Shown: positions 18,415-27,846, counted from the first letter of the stretch. The stretch: DNA of 64,000 bases from Fodinibius roseus (GCF_900129315.1 NZ_FQUS01000004.1:206950-270949); one strand, 5' to 3'. Notes: generated by a model from the sequence alone, not told the origin. Program-made: numbers and translations.

Positions 18415-18749
18415 ACATTATTGCTTATTTGTAAACATTCAACTGTAGCATACCAATTTTGGACGTATCAATCCACCGTGAAACAGCTGTTTTTTTAATA
18501 GTTTATTCGCCCTGCAAAGCCGTCGAAAGCCACATTTGCATCAACAGGAAGCTCTTTGCGAGGGGCCGGCCCGCGCATGGCCGGCCGGCGGCGAACCAGA
18601 GCTTCCGGACAACAGATACCTGGACTTTAGTCTGATCCGAAAATTTAACTATCTCAATCCTGTTCAACAACCGCTAATACACCGGGCTATTGCACCTGTC
18701 ACCTGAATACTGCTGATAATATGCTGAAAAGATTGTTATATTACAGTAT
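18415..18749. other. Intergenic interval with a large palindrome
   Basis: Apart from the palindrome at 18547-18606 I see no gene. This interval separates the divergent prenyltransferase and 18750 genes and must contain both promoters. Confidence 0.5.
18547..18606. repeat. GC-rich 60-bp palindrome (REP-like)
   Basis: Perfect 9-bp arms GGAAGCTCT (18547-18555) and AGAGCTTCC (18598-18606) enclose a core with GGGGCCGGCC and GGCCGGCCGG. It stands out against AT-rich flanks. It may be a REP/BIME-type element or a protein-binding site. Confidence 0.6.
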
Positions 18750-19676
18750 ATGAATATGAAATCACCTGAGTCCACAACAGCACCCACAAATATTCATACC
18801 CGGCTTGCCCCCGGTGAATGGAAGCGACAGAAAGCCAGCCATGAACAGGCAATCGCGGAGCTCATCGATCCTTACCTGCAGCGTAGGAGCGAGCAGCAAA
18901 AAGATCCCGTTATGGACTTTTTGTTCGAATATTACGCCTTTCGTCCCTCGCACCTGCGCCGCTGGTCGCCAGGACTGGGTGTGCTGTTGCTCGAAGGAAA
19001 TCTTCACGACTGGCCGTTCGACGAGATGAACAGCCGTGACAGCAGATATTTTCTCGATATTGGCCATTTTTCTCCGGACCGCCTCTCTTCACTGAAATGG
19101 ATACTGGGCGTTTTACAGAATTCAGCGAACCGTCATCCCTCTTTCGGATGCTTCGGCATGCATGAGTGGGCCATGGTTTACAAGGCCGACAGGATCAGGC
19201 ACGAATACCTTTCCCTGCGGATGGACAGGGATGAGCTCGCTGCTTTTGTGGAATCACGTCCCCTGGCCTGCACGCATTTTGACGCTTTCCGTTTTTTTAC
19301 GGACGAGGCCAAACCGCAAAATAAGTTTAAACTGAACAGAGAGAACTTCAACAGCATGGAACAGCCCGGCTGTCTGCATACCAATATGGATCTGTACAAG
19401 TGGGCGTTCAAAATGTATCCCTGGATATCGAGCCGTACGATTCGTCGCGCGTTCGAACTGGCCGTCGAAACGCGTATCATCGATATGAAAGCCAGTCCCT
19501 ATGACCTCCGGCACCGTGGATTGGAACCCATAAAAATTGAAACCGAACCGGGCCGACGGGAATACGTGGAAAAGCAGCATGCCATTTTCAAAAAATCAAA
19601 GCCCATTCGGGGACAGCTGATCAAAGAATACCGGCGGTTACTGGATTCCGCAAACCGGATTCATCTTGCCACATAG
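18750..19676 (+). CDS. Conserved protein often labelled 3-methyladenine DNA glycosylase
   Basis: The 308-residue soluble protein contains FLFEYYAFRPSHLRRWSPG near residue 55, and FGMHEWAMVYK and HFDAFRFFT further on. These are hallmarks of a widespread family that databases often call 3-methyladenine DNA glycosylase. I see no helix-hairpin-helix or known glycosylase active site, so the label is not supported by the sequence. It stands alone, between a palindrome-rich spacer and the convergent pyruvate kinase gene. Confidence 0.7.
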   Translation: MNMKSPESTTAPTNIHTRLAPGEWKRQKASHEQAIAELIDPYLQRRSEQQKDPVMDFLFEYYAFRPSHLRRWSPGLGVLLLEGNLHDWPFDEMNSRDSRYFLDIGHFSPDRLSSLKWILGVLQNSANRHPSFGCFGMHEWAMVYKADRIRHEYLSLRMDRDELAAFVESRPLACTHFDAFRFFTDEAKPQNKFKLNRENFNSMEQPGCLHTNMDLYKWAFKMYPWISSRTIRRAFELAVETRIIDMKASPYDLRHRGLEPIKIETEPGRREYVEKQHAIFKKSKPIRGQLIKEYRRLLDSANRIHLAT

Positions 19677-19796
19677 GCAGGTGGGAAGATAGTGCTCGTA
19701 TTCGGAGGATGACCTGATTTTTGGTGAACAGTGGAAATGGGGATAGAGAAAACACGGTAAAGGGAGGGATATATCTGCGTAGCATCGCCTTCACGT

Positions 19797-21230
19797 CTAT
19801 TCTATGGTACTTACCTTAATCATATTGGTCCGTCCTTTCTTTGCAATCGGCATACCTGTAGCGATGATAGCCCGTTCCCCGACCTGGGCGAGTCCGTGGG
19901 CCTTAAGGTAATCCTCCATCATCCGCACGCTCTCATCCGTATCAAATATTTCATCGATCTTTACGGGCTGAACGCCCCAGACCAGTCCCAGTTGACGGCA
20001 TACTTCGTCACTTTCGGTAAAAGCCACCAGCGGTACGCGGGGACGAAATTTGGCAATTCGCCGCGCTGTTGTGCCCGAATGGGTAATTGTACTGATAACA
20101 CGGGCCTCTACATTATCGGCGAGCACTACACACGAATAAGCCAGTGATTCAATAATCTGTTTTTCCTTCCATTCCGGCTGACGATAATCAAGACTGCGAT
20201 ACATATCGGGTGCGTTCTCTTCGACAGACCGACATATTTTATCCATGGTCTCGATGGATTCCACGGGATATTTACCGGCGGCGGTTTCCCCGGAAAGCAT
20301 CACCGCGTCGGTGCCGTCAAGTACGGCGTTGGCTACATCCGAGCTCTCAGCACGGGTGGGACGGGCGTTTTCCACCATCGATTCCAGCATTTGTGTAGCG
20401 GTAATCACCGGTTTCCCGGCTTTTCGGCACTTGCCAATAATATTTTTCTGTACCAGCGGCACTTTCTCACTGGCTATCTCGATTCCGAGGTCGCCTCGGG
20501 CAACCATAATGCCATTCGACTCCTCTATAATTTCATCGATCACCTCTACCGCTTCGGGTTTTTCAATTTTGGCAATAATACCGGCATTGGAACCCTCAGC
20601 GCGCACTCGTGATATCACATCCTGAATATCGCCGGCCGAACGTACAAACGACATTGCAAAGTAGTCGACCCCCTGTTTTGCGGCAAATTCCAGATCTTTA
20701 ACATCTTTATCCGTCAGCGACGACATGGAAAGGTCAACGTCCGGCAGGTTTACGCCTTTCCGTGATTTTAGCAATCCCCCTACGACTACCTGGGCTACCA
20801 GGCTGTCTGTATTTTTTTTAATAACCTTGAGCTCAAGCAATCCGTCGTCGACCAGAATACGGTTCCCTTCCGAGGCATCCTGTACCAGGTACGGATAGTC
20901 AACGGGAATACGTTCAGAGGTCCCCTCCACCTCTTCCGTCGTAATCGTTATGTAATCTTTCTCTTTTACCAGTTGTCCCCCTGCCTTCATGGTACCCACC
21001 CGTATTTTGGGTCCCTGCAAGTCCGCTAAAACAGGCAAACTGACCTCATACCGGTCGGCTACTTTTCGAATATTTTTAATAACCTCGGCATGCTCATCGT
21101 GCGTACCGTGTGAAAAGTTAATTCGTGCTACGTTCATACCGTTCCGAACCAGCGCATCTATCTTCTCTTCCGAATTGCTGCTGGGACCCAAAGTACAAAC
21201 AATTTTTGTTCGTCGTTCGCCTGTATTCAT
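19797..21230 (-). CDS. pyk: Pyruvate kinase
   Basis: This 477-residue enzyme converts phosphoenolpyruvate and ADP to pyruvate and ATP, the last step of glycolysis. The N-terminal RRTKIVCTLGPSS, the substrate-binding NFSHG, the signature IIAKIEKPEAVEVIDEI with its catalytic lysine, and MVARGDLGIE are all present. The length matches bacterial type enzymes without a C-terminal PEP-utiliser domain. A single gene with no operon partner. Confidence 0.97.
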   Translation of the reverse strand: MNTGERRTKIVCTLGPSSNSEEKIDALVRNGMNVARINFSHGTHDEHAEVIKNIRKVADRYEVSLPVLADLQGPKIRVGTMKAGGQLVKEKDYITITTEEVEGTSERIPVDYPYLVQDASEGNRILVDDGLLELKVIKKNTDSLVAQVVVGGLLKSRKGVNLPDVDLSMSSLTDKDVKDLEFAAKQGVDYFAMSFVRSAGDIQDVISRVRAEGSNAGIIAKIEKPEAVEVIDEIIEESNGIMVARGDLGIEIASEKVPLVQKNIIGKCRKAGKPVITATQMLESMVENARPTRAESSDVANAVLDGTDAVMLSGETAAGKYPVESIETMDKICRSVEENAPDMYRSLDYRQPEWKEKQIIESLAYSCVVLADNVEARVISTITHSGTTARRIAKFRPRVPLVAFTESDEVCRQLGLVWGVQPVKIDEIFDTDESVRMMEDYLKAHGLAQVGERAIIATGMPIAKKGRTNMIKVSTIE

Positions 21231-21390
21231 CTACGTTCTGATATTTCCAAAGTTATAAATTCACTATAGGGTAATTAAGGTATAAAGCACTTTTAAAACC
21301 AACCAATGAAAGCGCTTTAATGTATGAAATAAAATTCGGAAACGATATCTGGAGATGAAGATGAAACGGGATTGGGTGACTAATGTCCCA

Positions 21391-22803
21391 TCATATCTGT
21401 CGGGTAAGGATTTGGCCGGTCAGCCATAGCTGGCGCTGCTGGTATTGAACGGTATAATAATAGTTGCTCCGACGCAGCAGGTAGTGATAAAACGGGAAAT
21501 ACTGGTTTTTCAACTTGGGCTGATCAAAATAGTAAGAGTAATCCGGATCGCTGTGGTTATAGGAGTAATACCATATCAGCTCTTTCAGGCGGTCTCTGGT
21601 ATACCAGGGAGCGCCAAAAAGCACATAGATCATCCCCAAATCGGTTTTCCAGCCCTCTTTAAAATTGGAAAATTGCTTATTGGCATCTTCCACACGCTGG
21701 TAGTACAGCTCAATAACCTGCCGGGCCCGGTTGGTGTTGCCTATTTTTTTTAACCAGAACCGATCCACTTCTTTCTTCAGGGAATCTGCGTCCGAAATTT
21801 CCATCATCTCTTCATGGTCCCCCTCTCCCATCAGGTATATCAGGGGACGTGCCAGCTCTCTTGCTGTGCTGATGTTCGGATAGTTTTTGCTTTTAACGCC
21901 AAAGTCACGGGCTTTAAACAGCTCTTCTTCCTCACCGCGCCGGGCATTCACTGCAAAACGATAATTGCCGCGGCCCGGGGTGGCGAACTTGTATTCAATA
22001 TAGGTACTGCTGTAATCCGTTAAAACACGCTGGCTCGATTGCAGCTCGGTTTCCTCATCATAGTCAATGCCTTTATACTCTATAGAAGAGGGACTGTAAT
22101 TGGAATAATGCATCGGCCGCGGGTAGCTGGTATCCGATTCAAAGTGAACCAGCCGCGACCGGATCTGCATGCGCTCGTCGGTTCGCGGACTGATTACCTG
22201 AAATACGAAACGCAGCGAATCTACTTTTCCCTTTACATCATAGGTGTTGAGCTGCTCCCAATCTCCCCCGTCACTCTCTTTTCCGAACATCTGGATGTTT
22301 GACAGGTTATAATCTCCCTGCTCGGTTTGCGGGATGGCCGTTTCGACTGATTGGGTAATATTCTTTTCGGTATTCAAATCCGTTATGCTGACCAGCACCC
22401 GGTATCTGCTGGGATCAACGGCATGAGTAAAAGTCAAATCCAGGGCTTCACGGCTAGATGTGATGGCCTGATCGGTACTCTTCACTGTCCTTTCCATCTG
22501 ATTGGAAACAAGGATGTTGTCAGAATTTTCCAGGTCCTGAACCTGGTATTCTACCAACATGCGCGCCTGCAGCGTATCATTTTCTTCCTTATAGATAAGA
22601 CTTCCTTTCACGACTTCAGCCGTAATTTCAAGCATGGTATTATTCTGCTCATCAACGAATCCAAAGGCAGCGGTACGGAATTCAGGATGCCCGGCCTTGA
22701 AATTATATCCCGTACCCCGTTCAATATCCAGGTTCCTGGAAGCGCTGCACGATACCAGAAAAACCGCAAGAAAAGGCAACATGTAACGACTTATACGCTT
22801 CAT
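21391..22803 (-). CDS. GWxTD domain lipoprotein
   Basis: The 470-residue protein has a lipoprotein signal (FLVSC, Cys19), a beta-rich middle and a C-terminal GWxTD domain carrying EGWKTDLGMIYVLFG (near residue 398). This family is widespread in Bacteroidota, Gemmatimonadota and relatives; the role is not known, but it lies on the cell envelope. The preceding alpha-helical segment (about 330-395) resembles the usual lead-in. Single gene, transcribed away from the cupin gene. Confidence 0.85.
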   Translation of the reverse strand: MKRISRYMLPFLAVFLVSCSASRNLDIERGTGYNFKAGHPEFRTAAFGFVDEQNNTMLEITAEVVKGSLIYKEENDTLQARMLVEYQVQDLENSDNILVSNQMERTVKSTDQAITSSREALDLTFTHAVDPSRYRVLVSITDLNTEKNITQSVETAIPQTEQGDYNLSNIQMFGKESDGGDWEQLNTYDVKGKVDSLRFVFQVISPRTDERMQIRSRLVHFESDTSYPRPMHYSNYSPSSIEYKGIDYDEETELQSSQRVLTDYSSTYIEYKFATPGRGNYRFAVNARRGEEEELFKARDFGVKSKNYPNISTARELARPLIYLMGEGDHEEMMEISDADSLKKEVDRFWLKKIGNTNRARQVIELYYQRVEDANKQFSNFKEGWKTDLGMIYVLFGAPWYTRDRLKELIWYYSYNHSDPDYSYYFDQPKLKNQYFPFYHYLLRRSNYYYTVQYQQRQLWLTGQILTRQI

Positions 22804-23022
22804 AAAAGGTATATTAAATGTTTTACACCCACTCTTTATTTTAACGATCTGAACAGGTTTTTGTTATTGACAGACCTCCTGCAACTATTACAATGTAGAA
22901 ACCAGATATATAAGAATAAAATTTTTCTGCCAAATAGCTATTTTATTTTTACTCTTGTACGCCTCGGTTTATGTGAATGAAAGCTTTGTTCTCCGTTCGG
23001 CTTTCACCGTTAGCAACCCGGG

Positions 23023-23526
23023 CTACCGTCCAAAATCATCCTGCAGGCGGACAATATCATCTTCATCCGAAGGATGGGCGGGATCGGTATGCTGCCATAT
23101 CTCTGCAATCACACCCCACTTATCCAGTCCGACCAGCCGATGCCGTTCTCCCTGCTTTACCGTAATAACATCACTGTCACCATACTCCTCAAGATCGCCC
23201 TGCTCATCCGTTTCGCTTGTCACAACCCCCGCCGGTCCTTTGATAACTTTCCATATCTCGGCGCGCCGGTGATGATATTGCCAGGATAACCTTTTGCCGG
23301 GCGCTACCATAAGAACCTTGGGACTCAGTTTACCTGCTATGGTCAAGTCGCCCATGGAGAGATGAGAAAAATAAGTACCGGCAAACTCCTGTGCCTGTTG
23401 CTCGTCAATGACAAAAAAACCGCCCCAGGGACGTTGCCGATCCTGGTCAACAATGGTAAATCCCTTATTTTCAATCTTTTGAGCCATTTTTTCAAAAATC
23501 TCTTGCTTTTCCGATGGTATACGCAT
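23023..23526 (-). CDS. Cupin protein, mannose-6-phosphate isomerase type II-like
   Basis: From the ATG at 23526 the product is 167 residues; an upstream ATG at 23580 would add 18 residues that do not resemble the family. The domain carries RPWGGFFVID, a metal-site pattern SWQYHHRRAEIWKVIKGP and the matching second half HRLVGLDKWGVIAEIWQH. It is like the isomerase domain of bifunctional mannose-1-P guanylyltransferase/mannose-6-P isomerases. The enzyme would interconvert mannose-6-P and fructose-6-P, but a stand-alone cupin may act on another sugar. Confidence 0.75.
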   Translation of the reverse strand: MRIPSEKQEIFEKMAQKIENKGFTIVDQDRQRPWGGFFVIDEQQAQEFAGTYFSHLSMGDLTIAGKLSPKVLMVAPGKRLSWQYHHRRAEIWKVIKGPAGVVTSETDEQGDLEEYGDSDVITVKQGERHRLVGLDKWGVIAEIWQHTDPAHPSDEDDIVRLQDDFGR

Positions 23527-23706
23527 AAAGAGTAAATTGATTAAGAAATAACGGACTTGGCGATTGAATTCCATTGACAATGCCTCTGAAATAAGATTAC
23601 GATCCGGCCAGCGGAACTACCTGCGCAGATCTCCCTGAAAATAGCAAATAATATCATCTTTTAAAGCATAAACTGCGTATAACAACCTCCTAAATCACCC
23701 ACCTGG

Positions 23707-23771
23707 TTCAGTCACTACCCCTCTCGCCTTCACAACGGCAAGCAGGCCGGAGGAGGAGAAGGGGCACTGAA
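23707..23771. repeat. Imperfect hairpin upstream of etfB
   Basis: TTCAGT and ACTGAA form outer arms. CCCCTCTCGCC pairs imperfectly with GGAGGAGAAGGGG inside. It is GC-rich within an AT-rich spacer, like the palindromes at 13735 and 18547. Confidence 0.4.
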
Positions 23772-23846
23772 AATTTAAGGCCAGGTTTTGTATATTAGGC
23801 CTGAGGTGAGATAACTATTCCCTATTCTAATTGAAATTTTTGCGTT

Positions 23847-24629
23847 ATGAAATTTTATATTTGTATAAAACAGGTCCCCGACATCAATGCCCCTGTCCAA
23901 ATCAAAAACGGTGATCTGATCCGGGATACTGACCGCACGGTCCTTAACGCTTACGACGCTTCAGCAGTAGAAGAGGCCCTGGTGCTTACGGAAAAGAACG
24001 AAGGAGAAGAGGACGGGGAAGTGGAAGTAGTACTGGTCGGTCCCGACAATGCCTCGGAAACCATTCGCAAGGCGCTGGCTATGGGAGCCGACAAAGCGAC
24101 CCACATCCGGACCGACGGGAACACCGACTACGATTCTTCGGTCTATGCTAAAATTTTAGCGAGCTTTTTTAAGGACAAGGAATATGATGTCATTTCGTGC
24201 GGAAAGCAATCCCAGGATACAGATGCCGGGCTGACCGGAAGTATGCTTGCCGAATACCTGGATCTTCCCTACGCCACCAATGCGGTGGGACTTCAAATGG
24301 AGGGCAACCAGCTTATTGTAACACGCCAGGGTGATGCGGGACGGGAGGTCATCGCCCTGCCGGGCCCCTGCCTGGTTACCTGCTCTAACGACATGAACGA
24401 ACCCCGGATTCCCAGCTTGAAAGGTATTATGCAGTCAAAGCGCAAACCGGTGGAGACTATCGGTCTCGAAACCTTGGAGATGGAGGAAGCTGATCTTCAG
24501 ACGCAAACAACAGTGACTGGTTACAGGGAGAAGCCGGAGCGTGAGGCAGGACAAAAATTTGAAGGCGACCCGGAAGAACTGGCACATAAAGTGGCGAAGC
24601 TGCTGGATGAGGAGGCAAATGTCATATAG
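23847..24629 (+). CDS. etfB: Electron transfer flavoprotein beta subunit (EtfB/FixA)
   Basis: This 260-residue subunit binds AMP and pairs with EtfA to carry electrons from acyl-CoA dehydrogenases. It starts MKFYICIKQVPD and contains CGKQSQDTDAGLTGSM and VTRQGDAGREV, all at normal positions. The arrangement etfB-etfA-fixC-fixX matches the FixABCX set, in which this is FixA. A dispersed repeat separates it from etfA by 274 bp, unusual for this operon. Confidence 0.93.
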   Translation: MKFYICIKQVPDINAPVQIKNGDLIRDTDRTVLNAYDASAVEEALVLTEKNEGEEDGEVEVVLVGPDNASETIRKALAMGADKATHIRTDGNTDYDSSVYAKILASFFKDKEYDVISCGKQSQDTDAGLTGSMLAEYLDLPYATNAVGLQMEGNQLIVTRQGDAGREVIALPGPCLVTCSNDMNEPRIPSLKGIMQSKRKPVETIGLETLEMEEADLQTQTTVTGYREKPEREAGQKFEGDPEELAHKVAKLLDEEANVI

Positions 24630-24746
24630 GCCATCAGCCGTCTGTCTTCAGCACTCCGTTACCCTTCCGTTGAAACCGAGAAACCCGGTATATGACTGCT
24701 GGCCTGTTTTGCAGGATATTATTATTGAAGCTGTTAAATTACTAAT

Positions 24747-24886
24747 CGAGGACTTTGAAAAACCAGTAATTCCAGACAATATCAAAGCACGTGCGAATTC
24801 AAAACCCTGGCATATAAAGCATCTGTGAGGATTTTGCATGCTCAAAATGCAGCAATTGGCCAAAAAACGGTTTTGCAAAGCCCTTT
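24747..24886 (+). repeat. Dispersed inverted-terminus element, copy C, between etfB and etfA
   Basis: The ends are GGACTTTGAAAAACCAG and CGGTTTTGCAAAGCCC, near-perfect inverted repeats. Internal boxes ATCAAAGC, CATATAAAGCAT and GTGAGGATTTTGCATG follow. It is 140 bp long and sits 17 bp before the etfA start. AATC occurs at both edges and could be a target duplication. Confidence 0.75.
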
Positions 24887-24903
24887 AATCAATTTTATAA
24901 ACC

Positions 24904-25878
24904 ATGAGCACTTTACTCACCCATATTGCTATCAGCGACGGCACCATCAAGCGATCTTCACTGGAGGTTTTATCTTATCTCCGGCAACAGGCGGATACTC
25001 ACGGGCATGACGCAGAAGCGGTGATCATCGATGCCGCCGCTTCGGACTTTGTCGAGCAGGTCCGGCAATACGGTGCTTCAAAAATTTATACGGTGGAAGA
25101 TCCTGTTTTTAAAAATCATATAAATACCCCTCTCCTGAAGGCACTTGCTCTGGTCATGGATAAAGCCGATCCGTATCTTTTTGCATTTGCTTCCACCGAA
25201 GGCACTAAAGACATCCTGGGGGCTTTGGCAGCTAACCAGGATGCGGCAGTACTCTCTGACGTGTCGGCTTTTGAACTTACCGGCGACGGTATCAAGGCTA
25301 CCCGTCCCGTTATGGCGGCCAAGATTCTTTCGGAAAATGAAGCCCGCGGTGATAAAATTCTTATCTCTGTCCGCTCGGGCTCCTATGAAGCAAACCCCAA
25401 AGGAGCGGATGGTGAGGTGGTGAATATCGATTTCAGTATCGATGAAAATGAAATTCAGGCTACGCTGCGCGAAATTATTGGTGCCTCCGGTGACAAGGTC
25501 GATCTATCCGAGGCGGAAACGATTGTTGCAGCGGGACGCGGGACCAGGGATGAAGAAGGACAGCGGCTTGTTACCGAATTGGCCTCGGTTCTTAACGCAA
25601 GTATCGGTGCGTCAAGGGCCCTGACGGAGGCCGGCATTCTTGATCCCAGCCTTCAAATCGGCCAGACCGGGAAAGTGGTTTCGCCCCGGCTTTATATTGC
25701 TGTGGGTATCTCCGGCGCTATCCAGCATGTAGCGGGGATGGCCAGCAGTAAAGTGATTGTGGCCATCAATAAGGATCCTGAGGCTCCTATTTTCGATATT
25801 GCCGATTACGGCATTGTGGGCGATCTCTACAAGGTGCTGCCTCCTTTTATTGAAGAGTTGAAAAACATTAAGCGGTAA
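24904..25878 (+). CDS. etfA: Electron transfer flavoprotein alpha subunit (EtfA/FixB)
   Basis: This 324-residue subunit binds FAD and accepts electrons for delivery to the quinone oxidoreductase. The C-terminal FAD region has GQTGKVVSPRLYIAVGISGAIQH-like content (read in pieces: GQTGKVVSP, YIAVGISGAIQH, VAINKDPEAPIFDIADYGIVGD). Length and order are normal. It follows etfB and precedes fixC. A 14-bp inverted repeat lies in the gap after it. Confidence 0.93.
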   Translation: MSTLLTHIAISDGTIKRSSLEVLSYLRQQADTHGHDAEAVIIDAAASDFVEQVRQYGASKIYTVEDPVFKNHINTPLLKALALVMDKADPYLFAFASTEGTKDILGALAANQDAAVLSDVSAFELTGDGIKATRPVMAAKILSENEARGDKILISVRSGSYEANPKGADGEVVNIDFSIDENEIQATLREIIGASGDKVDLSEAETIVAAGRGTRDEEGQRLVTELASVLNASIGASRALTEAGILDPSLQIGQTGKVVSPRLYIAVGISGAIQHVAGMASSKVIVAINKDPEAPIFDIADYGIVGDLYKVLPPFIEELKNIKR

Positions 25879-25898
25879 GAACAATACGAAACAGCCCC

Positions 25899-25973
25899 GC
25901 CGGGAGCCTGTCAGGCATAGGAGATTGTATTAAGGGAATGCAGTAAACCATGATCATCCGACAGACTCCTGCC
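25899..25973. other. Inverted repeat between etfA and fixC
   Basis: GCCGGGAGCCTGTC at 25899-25912 and GACAGACTCCTGCC at 25960-25973 can pair at 12 of 14 positions with a 47-nt loop. No T run follows, so it may affect mRNA stability between the two genes and is not a normal terminator. Confidence 0.4.
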
Positions 25974-26034
25974 CGTAATGTTTATAGCGCGTTGCGTAGT
26001 TGAAAGCTGTTATCGATAATTAAACCCCCTAACT

Positions 26035-27360
26035 ATGGATGAAAAGTTTGACTGTATTATCGTCGGAGCGGGTATCGCCGGATTAGCTGCGGCCATGATC
26101 CTGGCTCGCAATAATATGAAGTTCCTGCTTATTGAAAAAGGCGACTTTGCCGGAGCCAAGAATGTATCCGGCGGCGTGCTTTGGGGGACGGACCTGGCCC
26201 GGCTGGTACCCGAATACTGGAAGGAAAAAGACGGCGGCTGGGAGCGGTTCATCAATCACCGGCGCCTTACTTTTATGGACGAGCAGTCGACCTTTTCCCT
26301 GGATTTTAAATCGTCTCACTTTGACGAACCTCCCTACTCCGGCGTGGTTGTGTTGCGCTCGAAATTCGACCGGTGGCTGGCTGAGAAGGTCCAGGAAGCC
26401 ATCGACGAGAGTGACTATGCTATGGAATCATTCATCGCGACCAATATCAAAGTAGACGAGGTGCTCATGGAAGATAATAAAGCAATGGGTATCCGTACGG
26501 GTGACGAGGAATTCCATACCGACAGCGTCATTATCGCCGAAGGGGTCAATAACCTGCTTAGTCGTCAGGTGGGACTCCAGGACGATTATGTACCCGCTGA
26601 TCACATGCTTACCGGTATTAAGGAAGTCATTCGCTTTGATCAGAAGGTGCTGGAAGACCGCTTCCAGCTGGACGGACTCAGCGGAATGTCGAATGAGTTT
26701 GTCGGCTATGCGACCGACGGGGTGGAAGGCGGCGGCTTTCTCTATACCAACCGCGATACGATTTCACTCGGACTCGTGGCCGGCATCAAGGATATGCGGG
26801 AGAAGGAGAAAAGTCCCCACGATATCCTGAACCACTTCAAAGAACATCCCGTCATCCGGGATACCATCAAAGGGGGCGAGGTCGTGGAATACTCGGCACA
26901 TGTGGTCTCTTCCGGCGACAAACGCGTCATGCCCAGACAACTCTATAAAGACGGGGTCCTGCTTTGCGGCGAAGCGGCCAACCTGCTGATCAATGCCGGA
27001 AAGGCGATACAGGGAATGGACTTTGCGCTGCGATCAGGCATTATAGGGGCCGAAACCATTATAAAAGCAAAAGAGCAGGGGGATTTTTCCAGCCGTACCC
27101 TGCAGGAATACCGGCAGGCACTGGATGACAGCTATGTGATGAAAGATATCAATAATTTCCAGGATGCGGTACATATGCTTCACAGTCCCGAAATGTACCG
27201 GGACATTCCCAACCTGGTCTGTGATTTTGGCCGTACATTCTTTACCATCGATAACCAGCCGACCCAAAAATCGCGCAAGTTGTTCTCAGCGTCCGTTAAA
27301 AAGCACTCTTCCTATTGGGATCTTATTAAAATTGGATTTAAAGGAGCTAAATCATTATGA
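26035..27360 (+). CDS. fixC: FixC-like ETF:quinone oxidoreductase flavoprotein subunit
   Basis: The 441-residue flavoprotein begins with the FAD dinucleotide fold CIIVGAGIAGLAAAMILA and has a second FAD segment near ...GEAANLLINAGKAIQGMDFA. It corresponds to the flavin part of ETF-quinone oxidoreductase without the fused iron-sulfur domain, which is supplied by the next gene. Start codon and stop overlap it by four bases (ATGA) with fixX, so the two are translated together. It passes electrons from ETF to quinone. Confidence 0.9.
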   Translation: MDEKFDCIIVGAGIAGLAAAMILARNNMKFLLIEKGDFAGAKNVSGGVLWGTDLARLVPEYWKEKDGGWERFINHRRLTFMDEQSTFSLDFKSSHFDEPPYSGVVVLRSKFDRWLAEKVQEAIDESDYAMESFIATNIKVDEVLMEDNKAMGIRTGDEEFHTDSVIIAEGVNNLLSRQVGLQDDYVPADHMLTGIKEVIRFDQKVLEDRFQLDGLSGMSNEFVGYATDGVEGGGFLYTNRDTISLGLVAGIKDMREKEKSPHDILNHFKEHPVIRDTIKGGEVVEYSAHVVSSGDKRVMPRQLYKDGVLLCGEAANLLINAGKAIQGMDFALRSGIIGAETIIKAKEQGDFSSRTLQEYRQALDDSYVMKDINNFQDAVHMLHSPEMYRDIPNLVCDFGRTFFTIDNQPTQKSRKLFSASVKKHSSYWDLIKIGFKGAKSL

Positions 27361-27659
27361 AACTGCTTACTCTTTCAGAACGACTCGGGCTGGTCAGCTA
27401 TCGTAACCAGGCCAAATCCGACATCAAGCCTCATATCAGGGTCGATACAGACATCTGCAACTCCGTCTGTCCCCATAAATGCACCACCTACGTTTGTCCC
27501 GCTAACTGCTATACCATGGACGAGGACGGCAAAGTCCACTTCCAGGTCGAAGATTGCATCGAATGCGGGACCTGCATGTATGCGTGCGACCAGGGGGCGG
27601 TGGACTGGAATTATCCCGATCCGGAAATCGGACGCGGGGTAACCTGGAATTTCGGCTGA
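27357..27659 (+). CDS. fixX: FixX-like ferredoxin
   Basis: This 100-residue protein has the cysteine patterns CNSVCPHKC...C and CIECGTCMYAC typical of FixX and of the C-terminal 4Fe-4S part of ETF-quinone oxidoreductase. It completes the FixABCX set with etfB, etfA and fixC. It should give the complex its iron-sulfur exit to the membrane. Translation is coupled to fixC by ATGA. An imperfect inverted repeat with CAGGGCAG/CTGCCCTG follows at 27668-27700. Confidence 0.92.
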   Translation: MKLLTLSERLGLVSYRNQAKSDIKPHIRVDTDICNSVCPHKCTTYVCPANCYTMDEDGKVHFQVEDCIECGTCMYACDQGAVDWNYPDPEIGRGVTWNFG

Positions 27660-27667
27660 GCTGTACG

Positions 27668-27700
27668 CAGGGCAGTATCCTTCCTCCTGCTCCTGCCCTG
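27668..27700 (+). terminator. Weak hairpin after fixX
   Basis: CAGGGCAG and CTGCCCTG form an 8-bp stem with a 17-nt loop just after the fixX stop. There is no T run, so rho-independent action is doubtful. Confidence 0.3.
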
Positions 27701-27846
27701 CTGTCAAAAACGCCCTCCATCTGTCCATTTTCACCTCCCCCTCTGAAAAGCGGCTTCTCTTGCTCTGTCAAGCCGTTTCCTTCTCACCCATCCTGCTGCC
27801 GCCGCAGCTTCTTATGTCAAGATCCTTTTCACTTCCTGCCTCTTGC

